Positions 33,390 to 42,113 are shown, counted from the first letter of the stretch. The stretch is DNA of 64,000 bases from Streptomyces fulvoviolaceus (GCF_000718165.1 NZ_JOEY01000040.1:43943-107942); one strand, 5' to 3'. Made by a program: numbers and translations. The notes: generated by a model not told the origin, from the sequence alone.

Positions 33390-34817
33390 TCAACTCCCTT
33401 GCTGGGAACGCGCCTTGAAGGCCGCCTTCCTGGCTTCCTTCGCGATCCTCTTGTCCGGGTGCAGCCGCCCCATCGCCTCCAGCACGTCCGCCGTGGCCGG
33501 GTGCTCGACCCGCCACGCGGCGGCGAAGAAGCCGCTGTGCTGCTGGGCCAGGCCCTCCACGAGGGCCTGCAGCTCCTCGGAGTTGCCCTCGGCGGCCAGT
33601 TGTGCGGCCAGGGTGTCGACGGTCAGCCAGAAGACCATCGCCTCCGAGGGGGCCGGTACGTCCGAAGCGCCCTGTTCGCTCAGCCAGACCCGGGCCAGCC
33701 CACCCAGCTCCGAGTCACCGAGCACCTCCCGCAGCGCGGGCTCCGCCTCCGCACCCACCAGCGACAGCGCCTGCTGGCACCGCAGCCGCCGCAGCGGCCC
33801 GCCGGCGTCCGCACCCCGAGCCGCCGCCAGCAACTCCCGCGCCGCCGCAAGCGGTTCACGGCGAGCCAACCACTGCTCGGTCTCCGCCTGCGCCGCCGCC
33901 GGCGGAAACGTCGCCGTCCCGTCGAGCAGCGCGTCCGCACCCTTGTCGGCGAGGTCTCCGACGGCGGGCGCCGCGACCCCGGCCTCCAGGAGCCGCGCCC
34001 GCAACCCGTACAGCCCGAGCGGGGTCAGCCGCACCATGCCGTAGCGGCTGACGTCGGTGTCGTCGACCTGGGAGGACGGCTCCTCGTCCGCGTCGGCCAT
34101 CAGCGCCTCGTCCACCGGCTGGTACTCCACCAGCCCGACCGGCGCCAGGATCCGGAACTGGTCGTCCAGCCGCATCATCGCGTCGGAGACCTGCTCCAGC
34201 ACGTCGTTGGTGGGCTCCCCCATGTCGCTGGGCACGATCATCGACGCGGCGAGCGCGGGCAGCGGCACGGGACCGTCGCCCGGTCCGTCCTCGCTGACGG
34301 TGAGGAGGTAGAGGTTGCCGAGCACGCCGTCCAGGAACTCCTGCTCGACCTCGGGGTCCCAGTCCACGGAGGAGAGGTCGACCTCGCCACCCGCGTCCAT
34401 CGCGCCGACCAGGTCGTCCAGGTCGGGCACGCTCGCGTCGGCCAGCACCGTGTCCAGGGCGTTCAGCCACACTCCGAGCACGTCGAGCGGCGAACCGCCG
34501 GTGAGCACGTCGAGTTCCTCGCCCGTCGCGACGGTGCCCTCCTCCTCGTCGACGACCTCGACGAGCCCGGTGTCGACGGCGACCCGCCAGGCCTCGCTCG
34601 CGTGGGCCGCGGCGTCGTCCCCGCTCAGCCCGAGGACCTCGGCCGCCGCGGGCAGCTGCTCGTCGACGAGCCCCGCACCGGCGTCGACCCGGGTGTCCGG
34701 TCCGGCCCAGCGGGCGAGCCGGGCGGCCCGGGCGAGCAGTGGCGTGGACAGGGCGTCCCGCGCCAGCTCCGCTTCGGGGTGCAGCCGCACCGGCGGCAGG
34801 GGGGAACTCTCTGACAT
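33390..34817 (-). CDS. Conserved hypothetical protein, helical repeat-like
   Basis: 475 residues, acidic and Ala/Leu-rich, without signal peptide or membrane segment. ATG at 34817, with AGGAGAAC upstream. The N-terminal third includes acidic loops (EVVDEEEGTVATGEELDVL); the C-terminal 170 residues are a succession of short helices (ARELLAAARGADAGGPLRRLRCQQALSLVG..., LGDSELGGLARVWLSEQG, HPATADVLEAMGRLHPDKRIAKEARKAAFKAR), reminiscent of HEAT-type repeats and ending in a basic helix. No catalytic motif seen. Function unknown; I recall similar proteins only as conserved hypotheticals of Streptomyces. Confidence 0.75.
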   Translation of the reverse strand: MSESSPLPPVRLHPEAELARDALSTPLLARAARLARWAGPDTRVDAGAGLVDEQLPAAAEVLGLSGDDAAAHASEAWRVAVDTGLVEVVDEEEGTVATGEELDVLTGGSPLDVLGVWLNALDTVLADASVPDLDDLVGAMDAGGEVDLSSVDWDPEVEQEFLDGVLGNLYLLTVSEDGPGDGPVPLPALAASMIVPSDMGEPTNDVLEQVSDAMMRLDDQFRILAPVGLVEYQPVDEALMADADEEPSSQVDDTDVSRYGMVRLTPLGLYGLRARLLEAGVAAPAVGDLADKGADALLDGTATFPPAAAQAETEQWLARREPLAAARELLAAARGADAGGPLRRLRCQQALSLVGAEAEPALREVLGDSELGGLARVWLSEQGASDVPAPSEAMVFWLTVDTLAAQLAAEGNSEELQALVEGLAQQHSGFFAAAWRVEHPATADVLEAMGRLHPDKRIAKEARKAAFKARSQQGS

Positions 34818-34844
34818 CGGCTGGTTCTCCTAGGACGCCTCTGA

Positions 34845-34880
34845 ACGACGTACGACACGACGTACGACATGACGTACGAC
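34845..34880. repeat. Three 12-bp direct repeats upstream of the 33390-34817 gene
   Basis: The unit acgacgtacgac is repeated three times (third copy begins atg), 28 bp upstream of the leftward start. Each unit contains the palindromic CGTACG. It may be a regulator binding array. Confidence 0.7.
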
Positions 34881-35200
34881 CACCTGGCCGCCGTACGACT
34901 CAGTCGCTCAGCCTAGACGGATATCCACCCATGCCGCCCGGTTCATCTCCCCGACAGGGGTCGTACATGGCTGAAACCTTGACAAGTGGCCTGACCAGGC
35001 AGGAGATTACGCGCGTAGACATCTGTTGGACACCTGTTCACTGTATTTTCTACGCGCGTCGCACCGCTCCACCGGTCGCGGCTCCCACCGTTCCACGCTC
35101 CACCCTCGTCTCCACGCTCCACCCTCGTCTCCACGCTCCACCCTCGTCTCCACGCTCCACCCTCGTCCCGGCGCCCATGCACGTCCCCGGAGGGATCCCG
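34881..35200. other. Divergent intergenic region with 19-bp repeats
   Basis: A long non-coding stretch upstream of the secreted nuclease. It holds TTGACA at about 34979-34984, an AT-rich segment around 35040 (ttcactgtattttctacg), paired tacgcgcgt words flanking it (about 35008 and 35051), and then the 19-bp tandem repeat at 35093-35168. No gene seen. Confidence 0.5.
35093..35168. repeat. Four tandem copies of a 19-bp unit in the nuclease leader
   Basis: The unit ccacgctccaccctcgtct is repeated four times almost perfectly (last copy ends in c), finishing 32 bp before the TTG start of the nuclease gene. The transcript leader is pyrimidine-rich and would be unstructured. Copy number is likely to vary between strains. 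Confidence 0.9.
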
Positions 35201-37030
35201 TTGCCGAGCAAGTCTTCCGCGCGCCTCGCCGCGCTCACCGTCGCCGCCGTCTGTTCCGCGGCCTCGGCCGTCGTCCTCACCTCGCCCGCCCAGGCAGCCG
35301 CGGTGAGCATCCATGACATCCAGGGCACGACCCGGATATCCCCTTACGCCGGCCAGGCGGTGACGGACGTGACCGGAGTCGTCACCGGCATCCGCACCTA
35401 CGGTTCGTCCCGAGGCTTCTGGATCCAGGACGCGAACCCGGACGCCGACCCGGCCACCAGTGAGGGCGTGTTCGTCTTCACGAGTTCCACCCCGAAGGGC
35501 GTCGCGGTCGGCGACCTGGTCACGGTCTCCGGCACGGTCTCGGAGTACGTCCCGGGCGGCTCCTCCTCCGGCAACCAGTCGATCACCGAGATCACCAAGC
35601 CGGTGACCACCGTCGTCTCCAGCGGCAACACGGTCCCGGCCGCCACGGTCGTCGACGCCAAGTCGGTCCCGGCCGCCTACACCCCGGCCGGCGACAGCGC
35701 CGCGAGCAACTCGGTCAACGGTCTGACGCTGCAGCCGAAGAAGTACGCCCTGGACTACTACGAGTCCCTCGAGGGCATGAACGTCCAGGTCGCCGACGCC
35801 CGCGTGGTCACCGCCACCGACCCGTACAGCGAGCTGTGGGTCACGGTGAAGCCGCGCGAGAACGCCACCAAGCGCGGTGGCACGCTGTACGGCTCCTACG
35901 ACTCGCAGAACACCGGCCGTCTGCAGATCCAGTCGCTGGGTGCCACGGCCGACTTCCCGGTCGCCAACGTCGGCGACACCCTCACCGGCGCCACCACGGG
36001 CCCCCTGGACTTCAACCAGTACGGCGGCTACACCCTGGTCGCGAACCAGATCGGCACGCTGAAGAGCGCCGGCCTCGCGCGGGAGACCACGCAGAAGCAG
36101 ACGAAGAACGAGCTGGCGGTCGCGACGTACAACGTCGAGAACCTCGACCCGTCCGACGCCACCTTCGAGGAGCACGCCTCCGCGATCGTGCACAACCTGC
36201 AGTCGCCCGACATCGTGTCCCTGGAGGAGATCCAGGACAACAACGGCGCGACGAACGACGGCACGACCGCCGCCGACCAGACGGTGCAGAAGCTGATCGA
36301 CGCGATCGTCGCGGCCGGCGGCCCGACGTACGACTGGCGCTCCATCGACCCGGCGGACAACACCGACGGCGGCGAGCCGGGCGGCAACATCCGCCAGGTG
36401 TTCCTGTTCAACCCGGAGCGGGTGTCCTTCACCGACCGCGCGGGCGGCGACGCCACGACGGCAGTCGGCGTCACGAAGGTCAACGGCAAGGCGCAGCTGA
36501 CGGCCTCCCCGGGCCGTGTCGACCCGACCGACACCGCCTGGAACGCCAGCCGCAAGCCGCTGGCCGGCGAGTTCGTCTTCCGTGGCAAGACGGTCTTCGT
36601 GATCGCCAACCACTTCAACTCCAAGGGCGGCGACTACGGTCTGACCTCGCAGTACCAGCCGGTGCCGCGCAGCTCGGAGACCCAGCGCCACCAGCAGGCG
36701 ACCCTGGTGAACGCGTTCGTCAAGGAGATCCTCGACACCCAGAAGAACGCGGACGTCATCACCCTCGGCGACATCAACGACTTCGAGTTCTCCGGCACCG
36801 CCAAGATCCTGGAGGGCGACGGCGCGCTCTGGTCGGCGATCAAGTCGCTGCCGAAGAGCGAGCGTTACACCTACGACTACCAGGGCAACAGCCAGGTCCT
36901 GGACCAGATCCTGGTCAGCCCGTCGATCCGGCGCTCCTGCGACTTCGAGTACGACAGCGTGCACATCAACGCGGAGTTCAACGACCAGATCAGCGACCAC
37001 GACCCGCAGGTGCTGCGCTTCAAGCCGTAA
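35201..37030 (+). CDS. Secreted endonuclease/exonuclease/phosphatase-family nuclease (ExeM/NucH-like)
   Basis: 609 residues from the TTG at 35201, chosen because GGAGGG lies six bases before it and the product then starts with a normal signal peptide (LAALTVAAVCSAASAVVL... AQAAA). An ATG at 35177 would add eight residues. An OB-fold domain (about 40-150, VSIHDIQGTTRISPYAGQAVTDVTGVV) precedes the EEP nuclease domain with its motifs: YNVENLDPSD, SLEEIQDN, ANHFNSKGG, LGDINDFEF and SDHDPQVLRF, which supply the metal and catalytic Asn/Asp/His. It is likely an extracellular DNase. A decayed relative lies at 46990-47436. Confidence 0.9.
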   Translation: MPSKSSARLAALTVAAVCSAASAVVLTSPAQAAAVSIHDIQGTTRISPYAGQAVTDVTGVVTGIRTYGSSRGFWIQDANPDADPATSEGVFVFTSSTPKGVAVGDLVTVSGTVSEYVPGGSSSGNQSITEITKPVTTVVSSGNTVPAATVVDAKSVPAAYTPAGDSAASNSVNGLTLQPKKYALDYYESLEGMNVQVADARVVTATDPYSELWVTVKPRENATKRGGTLYGSYDSQNTGRLQIQSLGATADFPVANVGDTLTGATTGPLDFNQYGGYTLVANQIGTLKSAGLARETTQKQTKNELAVATYNVENLDPSDATFEEHASAIVHNLQSPDIVSLEEIQDNNGATNDGTTAADQTVQKLIDAIVAAGGPTYDWRSIDPADNTDGGEPGGNIRQVFLFNPERVSFTDRAGGDATTAVGVTKVNGKAQLTASPGRVDPTDTAWNASRKPLAGEFVFRGKTVFVIANHFNSKGGDYGLTSQYQPVPRSSETQRHQQATLVNAFVKEILDTQKNADVITLGDINDFEFSGTAKILEGDGALWSAIKSLPKSERYTYDYQGNSQVLDQILVSPSIRRSCDFEYDSVHINAEFNDQISDHDPQVLRFKP

Positions 37031-37041
37031 CTCCCACTGGT

Positions 37042-37788
37042 TCAGGCCTGGTTGAACACCCCGTTCAGCCAGGTCTGCCAGGCGGCCTCGCACTCCTTGA
37101 TGTCGGCCCCCGGCGTGAAGTCGTGCAGCGAGATGCCGACCGGGTAGCCCCAGTGGTTGCGCCCGAAGACGCGGGTGAGGCCCCGGTCCGTACGCAGCCC
37201 GATGAAGTACGGGTCGCGGTAGTCGACCACGGCGTCGAACTCGTCGGGCCCTCGGACCGTCACCCGCGTACCGGCGGCCACGTCCTCCCCGACACCGAGT
37301 GCCCGTCCTACGGCGACCAGCGCGTCGGCGGCCTTCGACGCCTCGGGCCCGTCGAAGGTGGCGAAGGCGGCCGGCCGGGGCGCGAAGTGGGTGAGGTACT
37401 CGCGCAGGGTGTGCAGATAGAAGTCGGTGTGCTTGGCGGCGCCGTCGTACTGGTTGTCCCAGTCGTCGACGAAGATGCCGCTGTGCACGTACCGCACCCA
37501 GGCCCGTCGGCCCTCGTCGCGGGGTTCGACGGTGTAGTCGAGCTGGTTGGCGGTCTGCTCGGAGATGCCCTCGACGTCCTCGACGCGGTTGGTGTAGCGG
37601 TGCGGCGGGTCCCAGGCGGTGACGGTGGACCCGAAGGGCCCCTTGCCACCGACCTTGGGCTCCGGCGGCTCCATCGGCCAGAGATACCCTCCGGTCCCGG
37701 CGGTGATCGCCTCCCACACCTCCTCGGGCGTGGCGTCGACCTCGAACTCGCGGGCGATCTCGAACTCTTTGGACATTTCCTCGGACAT
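37042..37788 (-). CDS. SRPBCC (AHSA1-like) domain protein
   Basis: 248 residues, ATG at 37788 behind AGGAGCCC. The N-terminal START/SRPBCC fold shows EFEIAREFEVDATPEEVWEAI, WDPPHRYTNRVED and AWVRYVHSGIF; the C-terminal part (about 135-248) is an extension with a second beta-rich segment. Such proteins bind hydrophobic ligands or act as Hsp90 co-activator-like factors. It follows the ArsR-type gene by 13 bp, a very common regulator-SRPBCC pair in actinobacteria. Ligand unknown. Confidence 0.85.
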   Translation of the reverse strand: MSEEMSKEFEIAREFEVDATPEEVWEAITAGTGGYLWPMEPPEPKVGGKGPFGSTVTAWDPPHRYTNRVEDVEGISEQTANQLDYTVEPRDEGRRAWVRYVHSGIFVDDWDNQYDGAAKHTDFYLHTLREYLTHFAPRPAAFATFDGPEASKAADALVAVGRALGVGEDVAAGTRVTVRGPDEFDAVVDYRDPYFIGLRTDRGLTRVFGRNHWGYPVGISLHDFTPGADIKECEAAWQTWLNGVFNQA

Positions 37789-37801
37789 GGCGGGCTCCTG
37801 G

Positions 37802-38398
37802 CTATTCCAACTCGGTCTGCTTGAGCGTGGGATGGACGGCCACGACGATCCGGTGGTCACGGCCGCCGTCGGCGTCCGGGGCGTCGTACTTGCGGATCAG
37901 GGCACTGACCCCGGCCGTCAACTCCTGGATGAACGCGGCCCGTTCGGCGGCGGAGGCGAAGCGCACCTCACCGTCCAGCGCATAGGTGGCGAGCCCCTTG
38001 CGGGCCTTCGCCGCGCCGGTGATCAGCGAGCCGACGTCCCGCACCAGGCGGGCACCGAGCGCCAGCAGCCAGCGCGCGGAGAGCTGGTCGCGGAAGCGGT
38101 CCGGATCCGGCTGTACGGCGGCCAGCGCGAGCGGCGAGATGACGTACGACGCGGCGGTCGCCCGCATCAGCCGCTCGGTGACGTTGCCCTTGCGGCGCTC
38201 TCCGGCCAGCTCGACCAGGCCGTGCCGCTCCAGTGCCTTGAGGTGGTAGTTCACCTTCTGCCGCGGCAGCCCGACCTTGCCGGCCAGCATGGCGGCCGAC
38301 GCGGGGCCGGCCGCCAGCTCGGCGAGCAGCCGCGCCCTTATGGGGTCCAGGGAGACGGCTGCGGCCTCGGGGTCCTCGATGACGGTCACGTCCAGCAT
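37802..38398 (-). CDS. ArsR-like winged-helix regulator
   Basis: 198 residues, ATG at 38398. The N-terminal winged helix begins with SLDPIRARLLAELAAGPASAAMLAGKVGLPRQKVNYHLKAL, the HTH_20/ArsR pattern. The C-terminal extension is helical with a predicted ligand or dimer region. No metal-binding ELCVCDL-type Cys motif, so not a metal sensor. Likely controls itself and the SRPBCC partner. Note the AT-rich tttttttg (about 38421-38429) just upstream, a probable promoter element. Confidence 0.87.
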   Translation of the reverse strand: MLDVTVIEDPEAAAVSLDPIRARLLAELAAGPASAAMLAGKVGLPRQKVNYHLKALERHGLVELAGERRKGNVTERLMRATAASYVISPLALAAVQPDPDRFRDQLSARWLLALGARLVRDVGSLITGAAKARKGLATYALDGEVRFASAAERAAFIQELTAGVSALIRKYDAPDADGGRDHRIVVAVHPTLKQTELE

Positions 38399-38457
38399 GG
38401 GTCCACCGTCTCACCGAACACTTTTTTTGTCCAGACGGTTCGAGTTGTCGGCTCGGC

Positions 38458-39159
38458 TCAGCCCGGAACGAGGCCCAGCGCATGGTCGTACCGGCTGACC
38501 GTGCTGCTCTTGAGGCCGGGCCAGCTCTGGACGCGCTGCCACCGGGCCGTGGCCGAGCCGATGCCGTCGCCGGGCGCGGCGAGGGCGTCGATGTGCGCCT
38601 GAGCGCTCTCCCACTCGGCGTAGTTGAGGACCCTGGTGCCGTCGGTGCTCAGGTGGAAGTGGGCGGAGATGCCGCCGGGGTGCGGGGTCGGCTCGCTCTC
38701 CAGCGCCTCGAAGACGGCGTCCACCCAGGCGCGCTGCCGGTCGGGGTCGGGGCCCTCGAACTCGATGTCGACGATCACGACGCACCCCGGCACGCGGATG
38801 TCGCCCTCCCGGGTGCCGCTGCGGTAGTGCCGGTACCGGCCGAGCGCCACCCTCTCGATCCCCGGGACGGCGGTGTCGATCTCGTCGACGCGCTCCTGGC
38901 GGTGGGCCTCGACGAAGGACTCGTACGCCGGCTCGCTCGTCCACTGCGAGTAGTGCAGCAGCGTGGAGCCGTCATGGCCGGTGTAGACGTGGTAGCCGCG
39001 CAGGTCCGCGGTCGGCCAGGCTCGGCGCTGCCAGGTCCGGTCGATCGCCTCGACGGTCTGCCGCTGCCGCTCGGGCGTGCCCACGCGCCATGTGCTGAAG
39101 AAGGGTGCTCCCGTCCGGGGGTCGGTCAGGTCGGGGTGATCGTCGGTACGACGGGTCAT
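38458..39159 (-). CDS. Antibiotic-biosynthesis-monooxygenase (ABM)-fold protein, two domains
   Basis: 233 residues, ATG at 39159. Two ferredoxin-like alpha/beta modules are visible: the first ends in HDGSTLLHYSQWTSEPAYESFV (about residues 60-85), the second in TDGTRVLNYAEWESAQAHIDAL (about 165-205). The WxS and N/HYxxW motifs are typical of ABM domain proteins. Members are heme-degrading, quinone or small-molecule monooxygenases, or have no known activity. Not clustered with biosynthetic genes here, so the substrate is open. Confidence 0.8.
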   Translation of the reverse strand: MTRRTDDHPDLTDPRTGAPFFSTWRVGTPERQRQTVEAIDRTWQRRAWPTADLRGYHVYTGHDGSTLLHYSQWTSEPAYESFVEAHRQERVDEIDTAVPGIERVALGRYRHYRSGTREGDIRVPGCVVIVDIEFEGPDPDRQRAWVDAVFEALESEPTPHPGGISAHFHLSTDGTRVLNYAEWESAQAHIDALAAPGDGIGSATARWQRVQSWPGLKSSTVSRYDHALGLVPG

Positions 39160-39243
39160 GTCGGTCTCCACTGCTCGGCTGCCGTGTACCGACGACTCTC
39201 CGACCTCAACCAAGATTCAGGTCAAGTCCCTCTCGGGAGCAGG

Positions 39244-39645
39244 TCAATGGCGGCCGTTGTGCCGCCGCCGCAGCATCTCCTCCACGGCCACCGCTCCCAC
39301 CACCGCGCCCGCGATCAGCACCGGCCGCGGATGCCGGAGCCCCGCCTGGACGACGGTGCGCACGGGGCGCGGCGCGTTGTGCTCGACGGCGTGGCCCGCG
39401 TGCGTCGCCTTGTCGTGGACGGTGTGACCGGCTTGCGCCGCGGTGGTGCGCAGCTGCACGGTCATCGCGCCCGCCTTGTCCCTGAGGTCGGCGGCCCGGG
39501 CCAGCGCTCGGCCCTTCACATCCGCCTTGGCCGCCAACTCCTCGACGGTGTCGCCGAGTTGGCCCCTCGTCTCCTGGATCTTCCGGCGCAGTTCATCGGG
39601 ACCCTTGGCCCCGCCTCCCACGCCCTGAGCTGCCTTGTCCGTCAT
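39244..39645 (-). CDS. DUF3618-type small membrane-associated protein
   Basis: 133 residues, ATG at 39645 overlapping the upstream stop (ATGA). The N-terminal motif PDELRRKIQETRGQLGDTVEELAAKADVKGRA is the DUF3618 signature; a helical middle is followed by one hydrophobic segment (PVLIAGAVVGAVAVEEML) and a basic tail. Usually found with the DUF1469/holin-like gene encoded just upstream. Probably an envelope-associated helical protein; function not established. Confidence 0.87.
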   Translation of the reverse strand: MTDKAAQGVGGGAKGPDELRRKIQETRGQLGDTVEELAAKADVKGRALARAADLRDKAGAMTVQLRTTAAQAGHTVHDKATHAGHAVEHNAPRPVRTVVQAGLRHPRPVLIAGAVVGAVAVEEMLRRRHNGRH

Positions 39646-40052
39646 CGGTGCGACCTTTCCCTGATCTCCTCGACATCGGCCCTGACGCTGCCGAGGGTCT
39701 CCTCGGGCGTGGGCGGTGCGGCGCGGCGCAACTGGGCACGGCCGATCGCGGCGAGCAGGCTCGCGAGGGCGAACAGCACGGCCGTGACGATGAGCGCCGC
39801 GGCCCAGACGGGCAGCGTCAGCGAGAGGGCGGCGGTGGCCGTACCGGCCAGGGCGAGCAGTCCGGCGTAGGCGATCACGCCCGCGGCGCCCAGCAGCCCG
39901 CCGCCGCGCCCCGCACGCCGCCCCTTCTCGGCCAGCTCCTCCTTGGCGAGGGCCACTTCCTGCCGTACGAGCCGGGAGAGCTGTTCGGCGGTCTGGCCGA
40001 CGAGTTCGCCCACGGAGTGCTGCGCAGGGCTGGGGGTCGTGGAGTGGGTCAC
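39642..40052 (-). CDS. Phage-holin-superfamily III/DUF1469 membrane protein
   Basis: 136 residues, GTG start at 40052. An amphipathic helix SVGELVGQTAEQLSRLVRQEVALAKEEL precedes two transmembrane helices (GLLGAAGVIAYAGLLALAG and VWAAALIVTAVLFALASLLA) and a charged tail. It is the usual partner of the DUF3618 gene, with which it is translationally coupled. Stress-linked envelope role suspected; not a true phage holin, as no phage genes are nearby. Confidence 0.87.
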   Translation of the reverse strand: MTHSTTPSPAQHSVGELVGQTAEQLSRLVRQEVALAKEELAEKGRRAGRGGGLLGAAGVIAYAGLLALAGTATAALSLTLPVWAAALIVTAVLFALASLLAAIGRAQLRRAAPPTPEETLGSVRADVEEIRERSHR

Positions 40053-40211
40053 GGTGGCCGCCTCCTCTCAGTTCGGATACGGGTACCCGGGCGCGATCCC
40101 ACCAAGCGCTGCTTCTCGAGTTCGGTCCGCGGGCGCGTCGTGGCCGGTCGCTCCCCCACGGGCGGGGACCCCCATCGCGGCGGGGCCGCAAATCGACCCG
40201 GCCCGCGCCCC

Positions 40212-40904
40212 TCAGGGCGCCCCCGGACCGTCGCCCTCGCCGTGCCCGCGCTCCCCCAACCTCGCCAGCTGGGTCTGGAACCAGTCCAGCCGCGCCTGCA
40301 ACAGGGCCGCCTCCGCGGTGAGTTCGGATACGCCGAGGCCGTCCGCCTGAAGATCCGCCACCGCTGCCCCACTGCCCGCCACCACCCGCAGCCCCTCCCC
40401 CGCCAGCCTCGCGAATCCGGCCAACGAGACGGACGTACGGCCGCGCAGGCAGCCCGCGCACGACGGCGCGAGGCCGCGCCAGCCGGGTCTGCCCCAGCCC
40501 GCGTCGGCCAGGGCCGCTGCGACCGTGCCGCAGGCGCAGGGTCCGACCGTGGCCGTGCGCACGCGCTGGCGGGCGTAGCGGAAGCCGAGTTCGAAGCGGA
40601 GGTAGCGGCCGAGGACCGAGACCTCCAGCAGGACGGCCGTACGGTGTTCGGCCGTGCACAGCAGTGCCTCGGCCACCGTGCGGTCGTGCACGCAGTGGAA
40701 GCCGCAGTCGCAGCGGCGGTGCGGTGCCCTGTGACGCAGGCCGTAGACGCAGGACGCGTCGGCCACGACTCCGTACGGCAGCGCGCCGCCCAGCGACACA
40801 CCGGTGAACCCGGCCCGGGTGCCGTCCTGGGACAGCACCGGGTGGGCGATCTTGTATCCGGTCGGCGGCTCCGCAGGGCGTTCCTCCGGAAGCCGCAGCC
40901 TCAT
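40212..40904 (-). CDS. Cysteine-rich uncharacterised protein
   Basis: 230 residues, ATG at 40904 overlapping the stop of the 44-residue gene (ATGA). Cys/His clusters suggest zinc binding: HRRCDCGFHCVHD (about 64-76), CACG (about 123) and CAGCLRG (about 149). The C-terminal part forms helices (LTAEAALLQARLDWFQTQLARLGE) ending in a Gly-rich tail. It appears coupled to the small upstream gene. I do not recognise a function; nucleic-acid binding would be one reading. Confidence 0.72.
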   Translation of the reverse strand: MRLRLPEERPAEPPTGYKIAHPVLSQDGTRAGFTGVSLGGALPYGVVADASCVYGLRHRAPHRRCDCGFHCVHDRTVAEALLCTAEHRTAVLLEVSVLGRYLRFELGFRYARQRVRTATVGPCACGTVAAALADAGWGRPGWRGLAPSCAGCLRGRTSVSLAGFARLAGEGLRVVAGSGAAVADLQADGLGVSELTAEAALLQARLDWFQTQLARLGERGHGEGDGPGAP

Positions 40905-41035
40905 CGGGCGGCCGGAACCTCTTCGGGCGCCTTCAGTTCCTTGATCTCCTCGGGGAGTTCGAGTTCGGGTTCTTCCGCTTGGGCCTGCGGCCGCTCTTCC
41001 GCGACTCCGGTGGCGAGTGCCTTGCCGAGCTTCAT
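40901..41035 (-). CDS. Small acidic protein (44 aa)
   Basis: ATG at 41035 with an ideal GGGAGG four bases upstream, TGA at 40903-40901 within an ATGA overlap with the Cys-rich gene. It begins MKLGKALATGVAEERPQAQA and continues into a run rich in Glu, Pro and Leu (EEPELELPEEIKELKAPEEV), acidic and probably disordered. The tight coupling, RBS and codon bias support it as real. Unassigned. Confidence 0.68.
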   Translation of the reverse strand: MKLGKALATGVAEERPQAQAEEPELELPEEIKELKAPEEVPAAR

Positions 41036-41213
41036 GACGCCTCCCATGAAGGACCAGGGATCCATGACCGTTCTCGCCATGGTGGCTCATGAGGGCCGTA
41101 TTGGACATAGGGCGTGGGACATGGGGCCCATCACACACCTCGCAGCATTGCTTATCAATACCTCGTAGAAGAATTAAGTGGAGCTTCACTGTCGGCACGC
41201 CGAGACTACCCCC

Positions 41214-42113
41214 ATGACGACGACTCGCCCCTTCGGCCGCTCCCTCTGCGCCATGATCACGCCCTTCACCGAGGCCGGCGCGCTCGACCTCGACGGCGCC
41301 CAGCGGCTCGCCGACCGGCTGGTGGCCGAGGGCTGCGACGGTCTCGTCCTGTCCGGTACGACGGGTGAGTCACCGACCACGACGGACGCGGAGAAGTCGG
41401 CGCTCGTCACCGCCGTCCGCGAGGCGGTGGGCACGCGGGCGTCGATCGTGGCAGGGGTGGGCACCTTCGACACCCGGCACACCGTGGAGCTGGCCCTGGC
41501 GGCCGAAAAGGCGGGCGCGGACGGCCTGTTGGTGGTCAGCCCGTACTACAGCCGCCCACCACAGGACGCGCTGGAGGCCCACTTCCGCGAGATCGCGGAC
41601 GCCTCCGGACTGCCGGTCATGCTCTACGACATCCCGGGCCGCACCGGCACCCGGATCGAGCCGGAGACGGTGATCCGCCTCGCCGAGCACCCGCGGATCG
41701 TCGCGGTCAAGGACTGTTCCTACGACTTCCTCGGCACCCAGAAGGTGCTGGACCGCACGGAGTTGGCGTACTACGCGGGCTGCGACGAGCACATCCTCGC
41801 CCTGTACGCGGTGGGCGCCGCCGGGTACGTCAGCACGGTCGCCAACATCGTCCCGGCCCAACTCCGCGCGGTCCTCGACGCGTTCGAGGCGGGCGACACC
41901 CCCGTGTCCGCCCGCCTCCAACAACGGGCCACGCCGCTGATCGAGTTGATGATGTCCTCAGGACTGCCCGGCACGGTCACCGCCAAGGCCCTCCTGAACC
42001 GACTCGGCCTGCCGGCGGGCCCGGTCCGCTCCCCGCTGCGGCCCGCCGACCGGGATGCGGTCGACGGGCTGCTGACGGAGTACGAACGGCTGGTGGCCGC
42101 CCGACCGGCCTGA
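41214..42113 (+). CDS. dapA: 4-Hydroxy-tetrahydrodipicolinate synthase
   Basis: Condenses aspartate semialdehyde and pyruvate, the committed step of lysine/diaminopimelate synthesis. 299 residues. All catalytic marks are present: GTTGE (T49, T50), Y138 in YDIPGRTG, and the Schiff-base K166 in IVAVKDCS. This separates it from the two sugar-acid DapA-fold enzymes at 4682 and 10924. Start ATG at 41214; a GTG at 41178 is an alternative. dapD lies about 2 kb away on the other strand. Many Streptomyces carry more than one dapA copy. Confidence 0.88.
   Translation: MTTTRPFGRSLCAMITPFTEAGALDLDGAQRLADRLVAEGCDGLVLSGTTGESPTTTDAEKSALVTAVREAVGTRASIVAGVGTFDTRHTVELALAAEKAGADGLLVVSPYYSRPPQDALEAHFREIADASGLPVMLYDIPGRTGTRIEPETVIRLAEHPRIVAVKDCSYDFLGTQKVLDRTELAYYAGCDEHILALYAVGAAGYVSTVANIVPAQLRAVLDAFEAGDTPVSARLQQRATPLIELMMSSGLPGTVTAKALLNRLGLPAGPVRSPLRPADRDAVDGLLTEYERLVAARPA

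Noticed and set aside
34940..35060. PHO box upstream of the secreted nuclease (GTTCATCTCC and GTTCACTGTA words)
   Set aside because: The two words are not at an 11-bp period from each other or from further copies, unlike the clear phoX site.
34943..37717. 924-codon minus-strand frame across the nuclease gene
   Set aside because: Longest frame in the window but antisense to a nuclease with all catalytic motifs, and Arg/Gly/Val-biased as such shadows are.
39642..40052. Phage holin as sign of a prophage
   Set aside because: The protein is the DUF1469 type paired with DUF3618, a common chromosomal pair. No other phage genes, integrase or att repeats are present.
40053..40211. Hairpin (cgggcggggaccccc) after the Cys-rich gene as terminator
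   Set aside because: The pairing is irregular with several alternatives of similar weak quality, so it is not listed.
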